Positions 17,811 to 29,900 of a stretch of DNA of 64,000 nucleotides are shown here, piece by piece (the stretch's first letter is position 1; every line of letters begins with the position of its first letter). This stretch comes from Actinomadura litoris (GTDB lineage Bacteria; Actinomycetota; Actinomycetes; Streptosporangiales; Streptosporangiaceae), in contig NZ_WOFH01000003.1 in assembly GCF_009733595.1 (NCBI RefSeq), forward strand, positions 248,001-312,000, read 5' to 3'. The notes beneath the pieces were generated by a model. The model made no database searches, was not told the origin of the DNA, and worked only from the letters and a program-made list of their open reading frames with translations. The translations under genes and the position numbers were made by a program.

Positions 17811-19669
17811 GACGGGGTCCCTTCGAAGTCGGTGGTGAGCCTGACGTGCTCGGGCGGCTCGGGCAGCTCGGCGAGGTCGTGCCGGAAGTGCGTCCCGTCC
17901 TCGTCCTCGGCGACCGGGACGAAGCCGGAGCGGGGATAGAAGTCCGCGACCTTGCCGTTCTTGGCGCTCGGCCGGTAGGAGGCCCGGACCTCCGCCGCGC
18001 CGGTGTCCTTCGCGTGCCGCAGCAGCGCCGCCAGGCACGCCTGCTCGATGCCGCGCGAGAACACCCGGCAGCTCAGCAGGAAGTTGTCGATGTGGACGGT
18101 GCCGCCGTCGCGCCGCGCGAACACGGCGCCGACGACGCCGTTGTCGCCCATCCGGTCGGAGGCGTGCACGGCGAGCGGGAACGCCCGCGGGTCGGCGGCG
18201 AGCGCCTCGACGTCGGCCTGCCGGAGCCGCCGCGTCGTCAGGTTGAACTGGTTGGTGCGCAGCGTGATCTGGGACAGCCGCGGCAGCTCGCGGGACGCGG
18301 CGCGCGCCATCCGCACGGTCACGCCCAGCTCCCGCAGGTACTCCTCGATCGAGTCGAAGCTCTCCAGGAAGTCGCGGCGCGCCATCTCCTGCCGGTAGCG
18401 GGCGGGCCGCGCGTGGTCCTCGTCCGACAGCTCGACGGTGTCGAACCAGCCGTCGGCCAGCAGCGCACCCGGGTGCCCGGCGGGCTCGCGGTCCAGGTCC
18501 ACGACCGCGACGCCGGGCAGCTCCCGGCGCACCAGCCCGCGCTCGTAGGGGCTGTCGTCGGCGAACACGAACGCGTCGACGCCGATGTTGAGGTCGGCGG
18601 CCAGCTCCCGCAGGTTGTCGTGCTTGGGGCGCCAGTTCGCGACGACCCGGACGAAGTCCTCCTCGCGCAGCACCATGCCGGGGTGGTCGCGCAGCACCTC
18701 CCGGACGGGCTCCAGGTCGTTCTTGCTGACGGCGGCCAGCAGGACGCCCTGCGCGGTGATCTGCTTGGCGACCCGCTGGAACGCGGTGAACGCCTCCCCG
18801 CGCGGCGAGTGCCCGACCTCGATGCCCTCGGCGCCGTCCTCGCCGAGGATCCCGCCCCAGACCGTGTCGTCCAGGTCGAGGACGAGGCACTTCTTGCCGC
18901 GCCCGGTGAGGTGCCGGGCCAGGTGCCCGACCTCCCGCGCGTACGCGGCGAGCAGACCGGGCGCCAGGTGCGCCTTCGCGTAGACGCCCAACCGGGGATC
19001 GGTGACCGGCACGCCCTCGGCGGTCAGCGGGTCGAGGTCGATGACGACCACGCCGGAGTGCTCGGCGGTCAGCCGCAGCAGCCGCGCGTTGGCCTCCCGC
19101 CACGCCGCGCCCGCGAGCGCCCGGGACCGGTGGTCGACGAGCTGCGCCGGAACGCTCCGGGGGAGCGGCAGCGTGTTGAGGACGAGCGTCGCCCGGGACG
19201 CGGCGGCGAACCGTCCCGCCAGGCCCGCGACCAGCGACACCTTCTCGGCGAGGACCCGCTCCAGGTCCGTGACCTTCCACGGGACGGGCAGCTCGCCCGT
19301 CACGATGTCGTGGTCCAGCACGCACAGGACGACGTCGGCGTCCCCGGCGAACCCCTCGGGGTCGGACAGGTCGAACACGTAGGAGTCGAAGTCCGACGCG
19401 GCCGGGCGCAGCAGCGTCCCGTGCCGGGCCAGCTCGGCGGTCAGCGACGGGACGAGCCCGGAGAGCGTGCCGTGGCCGGTCACGGCGGCCTTCAGCACCG
19501 GCGTGCCCGGATGCTCGCGGAGCACCTCGCCGGGGTCGACGGCGGCCAGCAGCCGTCCGGCGCGGGCCAGCTCGTCGGGCGTCGCCCCGTCCAGCAGGCG
19601 GGGGACGCGGGGGAACTCGGCCGGGACGCGCCCGGACCGGTGCAGCGATGTCAGCTCGTCGGCGGACAT
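17807..19669 (-). CDS. FkbH-like glyceryl transferase/phosphatase (HAD family)
   Basis: 620 aa, full length for the family. The central HAD domain has the DLDDTVWGG motif at 265-273, with the Asp residues that accept phosphate. An N-terminal SGNH-like region (about 90-250) and a C-terminal GNAT-like region (about 460-600) complete the FkbH layout. FkbH proteins take D-1,3-bisphosphoglycerate, remove phosphate and load glyceryl onto a stand-alone ACP. Position 2 in the operon, 3 bp after the KASIII stop and overlapping the ACP start by 4 bp, fits the conserved tetronate cassette (AbyA1-A2-A3 or RkD-type order). The C3 unit would supply the ring carbons and oxygen of the tetronate. Confidence 0.95.
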   Translation of the reverse strand: MSADELTSLHRSGRVPAEFPRVPRLLDGATPDELARAGRLLAAVDPGEVLREHPGTPVLKAAVTGHGTLSGLVPSLTAELARHGTLLRPAASDFDSYVFDLSDPEGFAGDADVVLCVLDHDIVTGELPVPWKVTDLERVLAEKVSLVAGLAGRFAAASRATLVLNTLPLPRSVPAQLVDHRSRALAGAAWREANARLLRLTAEHSGVVVIDLDPLTAEGVPVTDPRLGVYAKAHLAPGLLAAYAREVGHLARHLTGRGKKCLVLDLDDTVWGGILGEDGAEGIEVGHSPRGEAFTAFQRVAKQITAQGVLLAAVSKNDLEPVREVLRDHPGMVLREEDFVRVVANWRPKHDNLRELAADLNIGVDAFVFADDSPYERGLVRRELPGVAVVDLDREPAGHPGALLADGWFDTVELSDEDHARPARYRQEMARRDFLESFDSIEEYLRELGVTVRMARAASRELPRLSQITLRTNQFNLTTRRLRQADVEALAADPRAFPLAVHASDRMGDNGVVGAVFARRDGGTVHIDNFLLSCRVFSRGIEQACLAALLRHAKDTGAAEVRASYRPSAKNGKVADFYPRSGFVPVAEDEDGTHFRHDLAELPEPPEHVRLTTDFEGTPS

Positions 19670-19672
19670 GGG

Positions 19673-20701
19673 TCAGACACACTCCAGCGCGATTCCGGCC
19701 TTGATCCATTTGCTCGACTCGACCGCGACGCACAGCGCGCGGTCACCGGTGGTCATCTCCGCGAGGGCGCGCTCGAACTGGAAGAACGGCAGCGCGTTGC
19801 CGGTGTTGGCGGTCTCGCGCACGCAGCTGACCTCCTCGGCCGCCGCCAGGCCCAGCTCCTCGACGATCCGCGCGGTCATCCTCCCCGACAGCTGCGGCGG
19901 CAGCAGGTAGTCGACGTCGGTCGCGTCCCAGCCGGTGTCGGCCAGCAGCTCCTTGACGATCTCGGCGGCCATCAGCGGCACCGACTCCTCGATCGCCTTG
20001 TAGTCCTCCTTGACGGCGGCCGCCGCGGACGCGCGGTCGGCCAGCCCGAACCACTGCACGGACTGGCCGGGCTCCCGGCCCTGGCCGGTCAGCCGGTTCA
20101 GCACCCGCCGGACCGCCGGGACGCCCTCCACCGGGTCGGCGGTGAGCACGGCGGCCCCGGCCCCGTCGCCGAACAGCACGACGTTGACCAGCTCGGCGGG
20201 CGAGAGGTCCTTGAGGTCCACCGACAGGTCGAAGTGCTTCGCGCACACCTCCCCGCCGATGACCAGCGCGTTCCGCGCCCCGTTCGCGAGCATCCCGCGC
20301 GCCACGTCCAGCGCCTGGACGGCGCCCGCGCACCCGGACTGGAGCTGGTAGGTCGGGACGTCGTTGATGCCGAGCCGGTCCGCGACCACGTTCACGGTCG
20401 CGGGCATCAGCATCTCCGGTGTGGACGTGCCGAGCACCAGCACGTCGATGTCGGCGGGCCGCAGCGCCGCGCCGCGCAGGGCGCGCTCGGCGGCGAGCGC
20501 GCCGAGCTCCGACAGCGACGAGCGGACCTCGCCGGTGTCCAGGTCGACGGCGAGGTGCCGGCTGTCGGTGCCGACGAACGCCGCGATCCACTGCTCCCAC
20601 GCGCCGTCCATGCCGAACCGCCGGGCGAGCGCCGCGTTGTCGATCGGCGGGCCGGGCAGCGCCGTCCCCGCCGCCAGGACGCGGACCTCCGAGATGTCCA
20701 T
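19673..20701 (-). CDS. KASIII-like tetronate-forming ketosynthase
   Basis: 342 aa from ATG 20701, with GAGGAGGG upstream. Thiolase fold with the nucleophilic Cys at C124 (LQSGCAGAVQAL). Where FabH has the PHQxN sequence this protein reads LPPQLSG, so the usual His is not at the expected place; the later Asn-type motif reads ANTGNALP. Relatives in tetronate pathways (AbyA1, Tmn15, RkD type) join the glyceryl-ACP unit to the beta-ketoacyl chain from the PKS, making the C-C and C-O bonds of the tetronate. First gene of the operon KASIII, FkbH-like, ACP, FAD protein. Its promoter region carries three heptamer repeats facing the rightward PKS promoter. Confidence 0.92.
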   Translation of the reverse strand: MDISEVRVLAAGTALPGPPIDNAALARRFGMDGAWEQWIAAFVGTDSRHLAVDLDTGEVRSSLSELGALAAERALRGAALRPADIDVLVLGTSTPEMLMPATVNVVADRLGINDVPTYQLQSGCAGAVQALDVARGMLANGARNALVIGGEVCAKHFDLSVDLKDLSPAELVNVVLFGDGAGAAVLTADPVEGVPAVRRVLNRLTGQGREPGQSVQWFGLADRASAAAAVKEDYKAIEESVPLMAAEIVKELLADTGWDATDVDYLLPPQLSGRMTARIVEELGLAAAEEVSCVRETANTGNALPFFQFERALAEMTTGDRALCVAVESSKWIKAGIALECV

Positions 20702-20754
20702 GGGTCCCTCCTCATGCCCCACTCCCGGGCATGTGGGGTCTCGATGTCCCGGCC

Positions 20755-20799
20755 ATGCTCGGGACGCCCGCTAAAGCCGCGCTAATCGGCTGCTTGCCG
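20755..20799 (-). promoter_or_regulatory. SARP-type promoter of the tetronate operon
   Basis: On the minus strand: CGGCAAG (20799-20793), CGATTAG (20788-20782), GCTTTAG (20777-20771), each 11 bp apart. After exactly 10 bp comes GAGCAT (20760-20755) as -10, 59 bp before the ATG at 20701. The weak outer repeat CGGCAAG is identical to the middle repeat of the promoter at 12964-13008. Confidence 0.75.
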
Positions 20800-20831
20800 C
20801 GCGTCCGGAGCCCGCGCCGAGGCCGCGGCGC

Positions 20832-20876
20832 GCTTTAGAGCGCGTAAAGCGGACCGTTAGCGCCGTCTCCGAGGTT
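20832..20876 (+). promoter_or_regulatory. SARP-type promoter of the rightward PKS operon
   Basis: Heptamers GCTTTAG (20832-20838), CGTAAAG (20843-20849) and CCGTTAG (20854-20860), separated by 4 bp each, then exactly 10 bp and GAGGTT (20871-20876) as -10. The ATG of the first rightward PKS gene is at 20917. The three PKS genes that follow are closely spaced and could all be read from here. Confidence 0.8.
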
Positions 20877-20916
20877 GCTGGCATGACGCAGGACGGGCAG
20901 GACGGGATGGCCTCGC

Positions 20917-23900
20917 ATGGCGAATGAAGAGAAGCTGCGCGACTACCTCAAGCGGGTGACGGCGGACCTGCACCAGACCCGCGGGAGGCTCGCCGAGCTG
21001 GAGGCGGCGCGGCGCGAGCCGATCGCCGTCGTCGGCATGGCGTGCCGCTACCCGGGCGGGGTGTCCTCGCCCGAGGACCTGTGGCGGCTGGTCGACGGCG
21101 GCCGCGACGCCGTCTCCCCGTTCCCGAGTGACCGCGGCTGGGACCTGGAGCGCCTCTACGACCCGGACGCGTCCCGTCCCGGCACCTGCTACGCGCGCGA
21201 CGGCGGCTTCCTCCACGACGCCGACCTGTTCGACGCGCCGTTCTTCGCGATGAGCCCGCGCGAGGCGCTCGCCACCGACCCGCAGCAGCGGCTGCTGCTG
21301 GAGCTGGCGTGGGAGGCGCTGGAGCGCGCGGGCCTCGACCCGGCCGGCCTGCGCGGCAGCGGCACCGGCGTGTTCGCCGGCGTCATGTACGGCGACTACG
21401 CCTCCCGGCTGCACACGGTCCCCGAGGGCCTCGACGGCCATGTCGTGAACGGCAGCGCGGGCAGCGTCGCCTCCGGCCGCGTCTCCTACCTGTTCGGGTT
21501 CGAGGGGCCCGCCGTGACCGTCGACACCGCCTGCTCCTCGTCGCTGGTCGCGCTGCACCTGGCCGCGCAGGCGCTGCGGAACGGCGAGTGCTCGCTCGCC
21601 CTGGCGGGCGGCGTCAGCGTCATGGCGACGCCCGGCACGTTCGTGGAGTTCGCCCGCCAGCGCGGCCTGTCCCGCGACGGCCGCTGCAAGGCGTTCGCCG
21701 CGTCCGCCGACGGCACCGGCCTCGGCGAGGGCGCGGGCCTCGTGCTGCTGGAGCGGCTCTCGGACGCCCGCCGCCACGGCCACCCCGTCCTCGCCGTGCT
21801 GCGCGGGTCCGCCGTGAACCAGGACGGGCACAGCAGCCAGCTCACCGCCCCGAACGGCCCGTCGCAGGAACGTGTGATCCGCGCGGCGCTGGCGAGCGCC
21901 GGGCTGGGCCCCGCCGACATCGACGCGGTCGAGGCGCACGGCACCGGCACCAGACTGGGCGACCCGATCGAGGCGCAGGCGCTCCTCGCCGTCTACGGGC
22001 GGGCGCGTCCCGCCGGGCATCCGCTGTGGCTGGGGTCGGTGAAGTCCAACATCGGGCACGCCCAGGCGGCCGCCGGGGTCGCCGGTGTGATCAAGATGGT
22101 GATGGCGCTGCGCAACGGCGTCCTGCCGCGGACGCTGCACGTGGACGCGCCGTCGCCGCACGTCGACTGGTCGGCGGGGGCGGTGTCGCTCCTGACGGAG
22201 TCCCGCCCGTGGGACGCGGGGGACCGCGTCCGCCGCGCCGGGGTGTCGTCGTTCGGGATCAGCGGCACCAACGCGCACGTCCTTCTGGAGGAGGCGCCCG
22301 CGGAGTCCGCCGGGGAGCCGCAGCCCGCCGGTGCGGCGGCGCCGGTGACCGGGTGGGTGCTGTCGGCGAAGTCCGAGACGGCGCTGCGCGGCCAGGCGCG
22401 GCGGCTGCTCGACCACGCCGGCCTCCGGACCGCCTCCGTCGCCGACGTGGGGCTGTCGCTGGCGACCACGCGCAGCCGGTTCGAGCACCGCGCGGCCGTC
22501 GTCGGCGCGGATGCCTCCGGGCTGCTGCGCGGGTTGGAGGCCCTCGCCGCCGGTGAGAGCGCGCCGGGGCTGGTTCGTGGGACGGCCGCGCCCGGCGGCC
22601 TCGCGTTCCTGTTCGGCGGGCAGGGCGGGCAGCGTCCCGGGATGGGGCGCGAGCTCTACGCCGGGTTCCCCGTCTTCGCCGCCGCGATCGACGAGATCCG
22701 CGCCGCGCTCGACCCGCATCTGCCGCGCCCCCTGCTTTCCGTCCTGTTCGCCGAGCCCGGGTCCGAGGAGGCGGGGCCGCTCGACCAGACCGTCTTCGCG
22801 CAGGCGGGACTGTTCGCCGTCGAGGTGGCGCTGTACCGGCTCGTCCGCGAGTTCCTGCCTGCGCCCGACCACGTCCTCGGGCACTCGATCGGCGAGCTGG
22901 CAGCCGCGCATGTCGCCGGGGTGTTCTCGCTGGAGGACGCGTGCGCGCTCGTCGCCGCGCGGGGAAGGCTCATGCAGGCCGCGCGCTCCGACGGCGCGAT
23001 GGTCGCCGTCCGCGCGAGCGAGGACGAGGTGCGGGACGTCCTGGACGGGCGGGCCGGCATCGCCGCCGTCAACGGCCCCGCCGCCGTGGTGATCTCCGGT
23101 GACGCCGACGCCGTCGAGGAGGCCGCCGCGCACTTCGCCGGGCTCGGCCGCAAGACGCGGCGGCTGCGGGTCAGCCACGCCTTCCACTCCGCCCACATGG
23201 ACTCGGCGCTGGAGGAGTTCGGCGAGGTCGCCGCCGGGCTCACCTACCGGCGCCCGAGCATCCCCGTCGTGTCCAACCTGACCGGTGAGATCGCCACCGA
23301 TGAGCTGACCGACCCGGGCTACTGGGTGCGGCACGTCCGGGAGCCGGTCCGGTTCCTCGACGGCGTCCGCGCCCTCGAAGCCGCCGGGACGGGCTGCTTC
23401 CTCGAACTCGGGCCCGACGCCGTCCTCACCGCGATGGCCCACGAGTGCCGCACCGGCGACGCCCCGGCCGCGCTCGCCGCGACCCTGCGCCACGACCGCC
23501 CCGAACCGGAGACGCTCGTCGCCGCCGTCGCCGCCGCCCACGCCCACGGCACCCCCGCCGACTGGACCCCGCTGTTCGCCGGCGCGCGCCGCGTCGACCT
23601 GCCCACCTACGCCTTCGACCACCGCCCCTACTGGCTCGACGCCCCCGAGGCGGCGGGCGACGCCACCGGCCTCGGGCAGGCCGCGGCGGGCCACCCCCTC
23701 CTCGCCGCCGTCGTCGACCTCGCGGACGGCGCCGCCGTGTCCACCGGACGGCTCTCGGTCCGCACCCACCCCTGGCTCGCCGACCACTCCGTCGGCGGCG
23801 CCGTCCTGCTGCCCGGCACGGCCCTCGCCGAACTCGCCCTGCACGCCGCCGACCACGCCGGCTGCGACACGCTCGGCGAACTCGTCCTGGAGGCGCCGCT

Positions 23901-26900
23901 CGTCCTGCCGGACGGCGCGTCCCCGCGACTGCGCGTCGAGACGTCCGCGTCACGGGAGATCGTCATCCGGTCGTCCCTGGACGGCGAGACCTGGACGACG
24001 CACGCGACCGGCCAGCTCGTCGCTTCCTCCGAAACTCCTGCTACCGAGGCCCAGACCGCGTGGCCGCCGGTCGGGGCCGAGCCCATCCCCCTGGACGGGC
24101 GCTACGACGAACTGGCCGCTCTCGGATACGAGTACGGGCCCGCGTTCCGGGGCGTGCGAGCCGCGTGGCGCGACGGCGACGACATCTGCGCCGAGGTGGC
24201 GCTGCCCGCGGACCAGTCCGACGCCGCCGGGCACTTCGGCGTCCACCCCGCCCTCCTGGACGCCGCCCTCCACGCGTTCGCGCTCGCGACCCCGGCCGGG
24301 GACACACTGCGGCTGCCGTTCTCCTTCGGCGGCGCGCGGCTGCTCGCCACCGGCGCGACGAGCCTCCGCGTCCGGCTGACGCCGAAGGGCGACGGCGCCC
24401 TCGGCCTCGTCGCCACCGACCCGGCGGGCTCGCCGGTGGTCGCGATCGACACGGTTTCGGTGCGTCCCGCCCCGGCGTCCGTCGAGGCGGCGCCGGCGGG
24501 ACGCGACGGGCTGCTTGAGGTCGTGTGGAACACCGTCCCCGGGAGCCGTCCCTCTGAGGTGGACGGGGTCGTGGTGCTCGGCTCGGATCTCGCCGGCCTC
24601 CCGAGCCTCCCCGACCTGGCCGCGCTCGCCGAAGCGGTCGACGGCGGGGCGGTCGCGCCCCGGATCGTGCTGGTTCCGCGGTCCTCCGAGGGCGACGATC
24701 CCGTCGCGGCCGCCCACGCCGCCGCTCGCGACGTCCTGGACCTTGCCCGCCGCTGGTCAGACGATGACCGCTTCGCCTCGGCCCGGCTCGTCCTCGTGAC
24801 CTCCGGGGCCGTCGCCGTGCTGCCGGACGAGGGCGTCCGCGACCTGGCCACCGCTCCGGCCTGGGGGCTGTGGCGGTCCGCAGAGTCGGAGAACCCCGGC
24901 CGCTTCGGACTCCTCGACTCCGACGGCGGCGATCTCCTCGCCGCCCTCCAGACGCTGCTGGACGGCGAGACGCAGGTGGCCGTCCGGGACGGGGAGGTCC
25001 TCGTCCCCCGCCTGTCCCGCACCACCGCCGGTACCGGCGGCTCTTGGGGTGACGGGACGGTTCTGATCACGGGTGGTACGGGTGTGCTGGGTGGTGTGGT
25101 GGCGCGGCATCTGGTGGTGGAGCACGGTGTCCGCGATCTGATGTTGATGAGTCGTCGTGGGGGTGCTGGGGCTCTGCGGGATGAGTTGGTGGGGCTTGGG
25201 GCTGAGGTGTCGGTGGTGGCGTGTGATGTCGCTGACCGTGATGCTTTGGCTGGGGCCTTGTCTGGTGTGCGGGTCACTGCCGTGGTTCATGCGGCCGGGG
25301 TGGTGGAGGATGCGACGATCGCTTCGCTGTCGGGTGGGGCGTTGGATGCGGTGTTGCGGGCGAAGGTGGATGCGGCGTGGAATCTGCATGAGTTGATGCG
25401 GGATGTGTCGGTGTTTGTGTTGTTCTCTTCTCTTGCTGGGTTGGCGGGGAGTGCGGGTCAGGCGAATTACGCGGCGGCGAATGCGTTTTTGGACGCGTTG
25501 GCGAGCCGTCGCCGTGCGGAGGGGCTGCCGGGGACGAGCATCGCCTGGGGACTCTGGGACACCGAAAGCGGCATCACCGGTACGCTCACCGGCTCCGACC
25601 GGCAGCGGATGAGCCGCGCGGGCGTCCTGCCGATGTCCGACGGCCACGCCCTCGCCCTGCTCGACGGCGCGCTCGCCGCCGACTCCGCGCTGCTGGCGGC
25701 GGCCCGCCTCGACACCGCCGCCCTCCGCTCGCAGGCCGAGGCCGGGGCGCTGCCAGCCCTGCTGAGCGGGCTCGTCCGCGTGCGCCGCCGGGCGGCCGCG
25801 GCGGACGCCGCGTCCGCCGCGCCGCTCACCGAACCGCACCAGATCGAGGAACTCGTCGCGACCAACGCGGCCGCCGTCCTCGGCCACGCCGAGACCGACG
25901 CCGTTCCCCTCGACCGGGCGTTCCGCGACCTCGGATTCGACTCGCTGATGGGCATCGAACTCCGCAACCGGCTCAACACCGCCACCGGACTGCGCCTCCC
26001 GGCGACCGCCGTCTTCGACCACCCGAACGCCTCGGCCCTGGCCCGCCACATCCTGGCGCAGTTCTCCGGGACCACCACGGCGGTGACCGCGCGGGCGACC
26101 GTCGCCCAGGACGAGCCGATCGCGATCGTCGGCATGGCCTGCCGCTACCCGGGCGAGGTGACCTCTCCGGAGGAGCTGTGGCGGCTGGTGGCCGAGGGCC
26201 GCGACGCGGTATCGGGCTTCCCGGAGAACCGGGGTTGGGATGTCGAGTCGCTCTATGACCCCGACCCCGAGCACACCGGGACCTCATATGTGCGGGAAGG
26301 CGGATTCCTTCACAACGCGGACCTTTTCGACGCCGACCTTTTCGGCATCTCCCCGCGCGAAGCCCTCGCCGTCGACCCGCAACAGCGGATGCTGCTCGAA
26401 ACCGCGTGGGAGGTGTTCGAGCGGTCCGGCATCGACCCGACGACGCTGCGCGGAAGCGACACCGGCGTGTTCGCCAGCGTCATGTACAACGACTACGCCT
26501 CCCGCTTCCCCACGCCGCCGCCGGAGCTTGAGGGCTACCTCGGCATGGGCAGCACGGCGAGCGTGGCGTCCGGCCGGGTCGCCTACACCTTCGGGTTGGA
26601 GGGCCCGGCGATCACGGTGGACACCGCCTGCTCCTCCTCGCTGGTCGCCATGCATCTCGCGGTCCAGGCACTGCGGAACGGCGAATGCGGCCTCGCTCTC
26701 GCGGGCGGCGCCACCGTTATGGCGTCCCCCAACACCTTCATCGAGTTCTCGCGGCAGCGTGGTTTGTCGGTGGACGGCCGCTGCAAGGCGTTCGCGGCCT
26801 CCGCTGATGGGACGGGTTGGGGCGAGGGCGTCGGCTTGGTGTTGCTGGAGCGCTTGTCGGATGCCAAACGACTCGGGCACCGGGTGTTGGCGGTGGTGCG

Positions 26901-29900
26901 CGGTTCGGCGGTCAACCAGGACGGCGCGTCGAACGGCCTGACCGCCCCCAACGGCCCCTCACAGGAACGCGTCATCACGCAAGCTCTCGCCAATGCGGGT
27001 TTGACCGGCGGTGATGTGGACGTCGTGGAGGCCCACGGCACCGGGACGGCGTTGGGTGACCCGATCGAGGCCCAGGCCCTTCTCGCGACCTATGGGCGGG
27101 GGCGTTCGGCGGGTCGTCCGTTGTGGTTGGGGTCGGTGAAGTCCAACATCGGGCACACCCAGGCCGCCGCCGGAGTCGCAGGCGTCATCAAAATGGTCGG
27201 CGCCATACGCGCAGGCATCCTCCCCCAGACGTTGCACGTGGACGAACCATCCCCGCACATCGACTGGTCCGCCGGTGCGGTGTCACTGCTCACCGAGTCG
27301 CAGCCGTGGGACAAGGATCAACCGCGCCGCGCTGCGGTGTCCTCGTTCGGGATCAGCGGCACCAACGCCCACATCATCCTCGAACAAGCCCCAGAAGAAC
27401 CGGCGACGGAGCCGGCGGAGTCGTCGGGACCGGTGCCATGGCTGATCTCAGCCAAGACCGAACCCGCCCTCCGCGCCCAGGCCGACCGGCTCACGAGCGT
27501 GACCGATGACGTGGCGGGCGTGGCGACCGCCCTGGCGACGAACCGCGCGACTCTCGACCACCGCGCCGTCATCGTCGCCGAGACCCACGACCAGTTCCAG
27601 GAAGGGCTGCGGGCACTGGCCATCGGCGCCGAAGCACCCCACCTGGTCCAAGGCCGCGCCGGAACCCCCGGCAAGACGGTGCTGGTGTTCCCCGGACAGG
27701 GCTGGCAATGGCAAGGAATGGCCGCCACCCTCCTGGACGAGTCACCGGTCTTCACCGAATCCATCAAGCGCTGCGCCGAGGCCCTCGATCCATTCATTGA
27801 CTGGTCGCTCGAAGAAGTCCTGCGTGAGGGGACCGGGTTCGAGCGGGTGGACGTTCTGCAACCCACGCTGTGGGCCGTCATGGTGTCCCTGGCCGAACTG
27901 TGGAAGTCGGCCGGTGTGACCCCGGACGCCGTCATCGGGCACTCCCAAGGCGAGATCGCCGCCGCACACATCGCCGGAGCACTCACCCTCAACGACTCGG
28001 CCAAAGTCGTCGCACTGCGCAGCCGCGCATTGACCGCCCTGTCGGGGAGCGGTGCGATGGCGTCCCTGTCGCTGTCGGCCGAGCAGACACAACAGCGGAT
28101 CGCCGCCCACGACGGCGTGGAGATCGCCGTCTTCAACGGACCTTTGGCGACCGTCATCTCCGGCGACCCCGACGCGATCGAAACCATCGTCGGCGCGTGC
28201 AAAGACGAAGGGCTCAACGCCCGCGTCCTGCCGGTCGACTACGCCTCACACTGCGCCCACACCGAACGCATCCGCGAGCAGATCCTCACCGACCTGGCCG
28301 ACATCACCCCCCAGCCACCCCGCATCCCCTTCTACTCCACCCTCACCGGCCGACGCCTCGACACCGAACACCTCGACGGCCGGTACTGGTACAACAACCT
28401 CCGCAACCCCGTCCGATTCCAACCCGCCATCCAGCAACTCCTCAACGACGGGCATGAGACGTTCATCGAGGCCAGCGCTCACCCCGTCCTCACCACACCC
28501 ATCAGCGACATCGACGAAGACACCCTCGTCACCGGAACACTCAAGCGCGACGAAGGCGGCCTCGACCGATTCCTCACCTCCGCCGCACACCTCCACGTCC
28601 ACGGCACCACCATCGACTGGACGCCCTTCCTCCCCAAGGACGCAGCGCCAGTTGACCTCCCCACCTACCCCTTCCAGCACCAGTCGTACTGGCTCAACCC
28701 GCCCCAGCCCGCAGCCGACGCCCCGCACCTCGGCCTCCAGAGCGCCGAGCACCCACTCCTGGCCACCGCCACCGAACTCCCCGACGGAACCACCCTCTAC
28801 ACCGGAGCCATCTCCACCCACACCCACCCCTGGCTCACCGACCACGCCGTCACCGGCACCCCTCTCCTGGCAGGGACCGCGTTCCTTGATCTGGCCCTCC
28901 ACACGCACCCCACCGTCCAGGAACTCATCCTGAACGCGCCGCTCACGCTTGACGAGAGCCTCACGCACATCCAGGTCGTCCTGAGCCCGGAAAAGGAAAT
29001 CACCATCCGCTCCCGCAAGGGTGATGGCGAATGGATCCAGCACGCGTCCGGAAGTGTCGGGGAGGCGGACCCCGGCAATGACGCCTACGACGGGCGAATT
29101 CCCGACACCGCCAAGCCCATCGACCTCGACGGCATGTACGAGCGCCTCGCCGACCAGGGCTACGAATACGGCCCGCTCTTCCAGGGACTCCAGGCGGCTT
29201 GGCACGAGGGAGAGGACACCCTTTACGCCGAGGTCGACCTGCCGCCGGACACCGACACGGAAGGCTTCGCCGTCCATCCGGCGCTTCTCGACTCCGCGCT
29301 CCACGCGATGGCCTTCTTCGGCGAGACGGACGCGGTCCGGTTGCCGTTCTCGTGGACGGGTGTCCGCCTGGAGGCCGTCGGCGCGACGGCGCTGCGGGCC
29401 CGCCTGGCGCGGGAGTCCGGCGACCGGGTGACGCTGGCGCTGGCCGACCCCGCCGGAATGCCCGTCGCGACGGTAGAGGCGCTGACGGTGCGGCCGTTGG
29501 AGACGCAAAGGCCGTCCATCCGCGACTCGCTGTTCGCGCTCGACTGGCCGGCCGTGACGGTCGCCCCGTCCGATGGGCGGCGATACAGCGTCCTCGGCAC
29601 GGGCCTGGAGGAACTGTTCCCCCATCAAGACGCGCACCAGGACCTCAAGTCGCTCACCGATCCGGAACTGGTCTTCGTGTCCGGCACCGGCACGGACGTC
29701 CGGGACGCCACCGGACGGACGCTCGCCCTCCTCCAGGAATGGCTCACCGACGACCGCCTCACCGGCTCCCGCCTCGTGATCGTCACGCGCGGCGCGGTGG
29801 CGACGCGTCCGGGGGAGGCCGTGCACGATCTGGCGGGTGCCGCCGTCTGGGGGCTCGTCCGCAGTGCGCAGACGGAGAACCCCGACCGCTTCGTCCTACT

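Noticed and set aside
17583..19733. A 716-codon frame ending in the ACP
   Set aside because: Only its last 75 codons are real. The upstream part lies in a shifted frame over the FkbH-like gene, which has full HAD motifs, and the GTGA overlap marks the true ACP start.
17583..20701. Methoxymalonyl-ACP pathway (FkbH plus free ACP)
   Set aside because: The O-methyltransferase and the two dehydrogenases of that pathway are absent, while a KASIII gene and the tetronate acetyltransferase/hydrolase pair are present.
20857..23856. A 999-codon open frame on the minus strand opposite the first rightward PKS
   Set aside because: Shadow frame with no recognisable domain; the plus strand has complete KS and AT domains.
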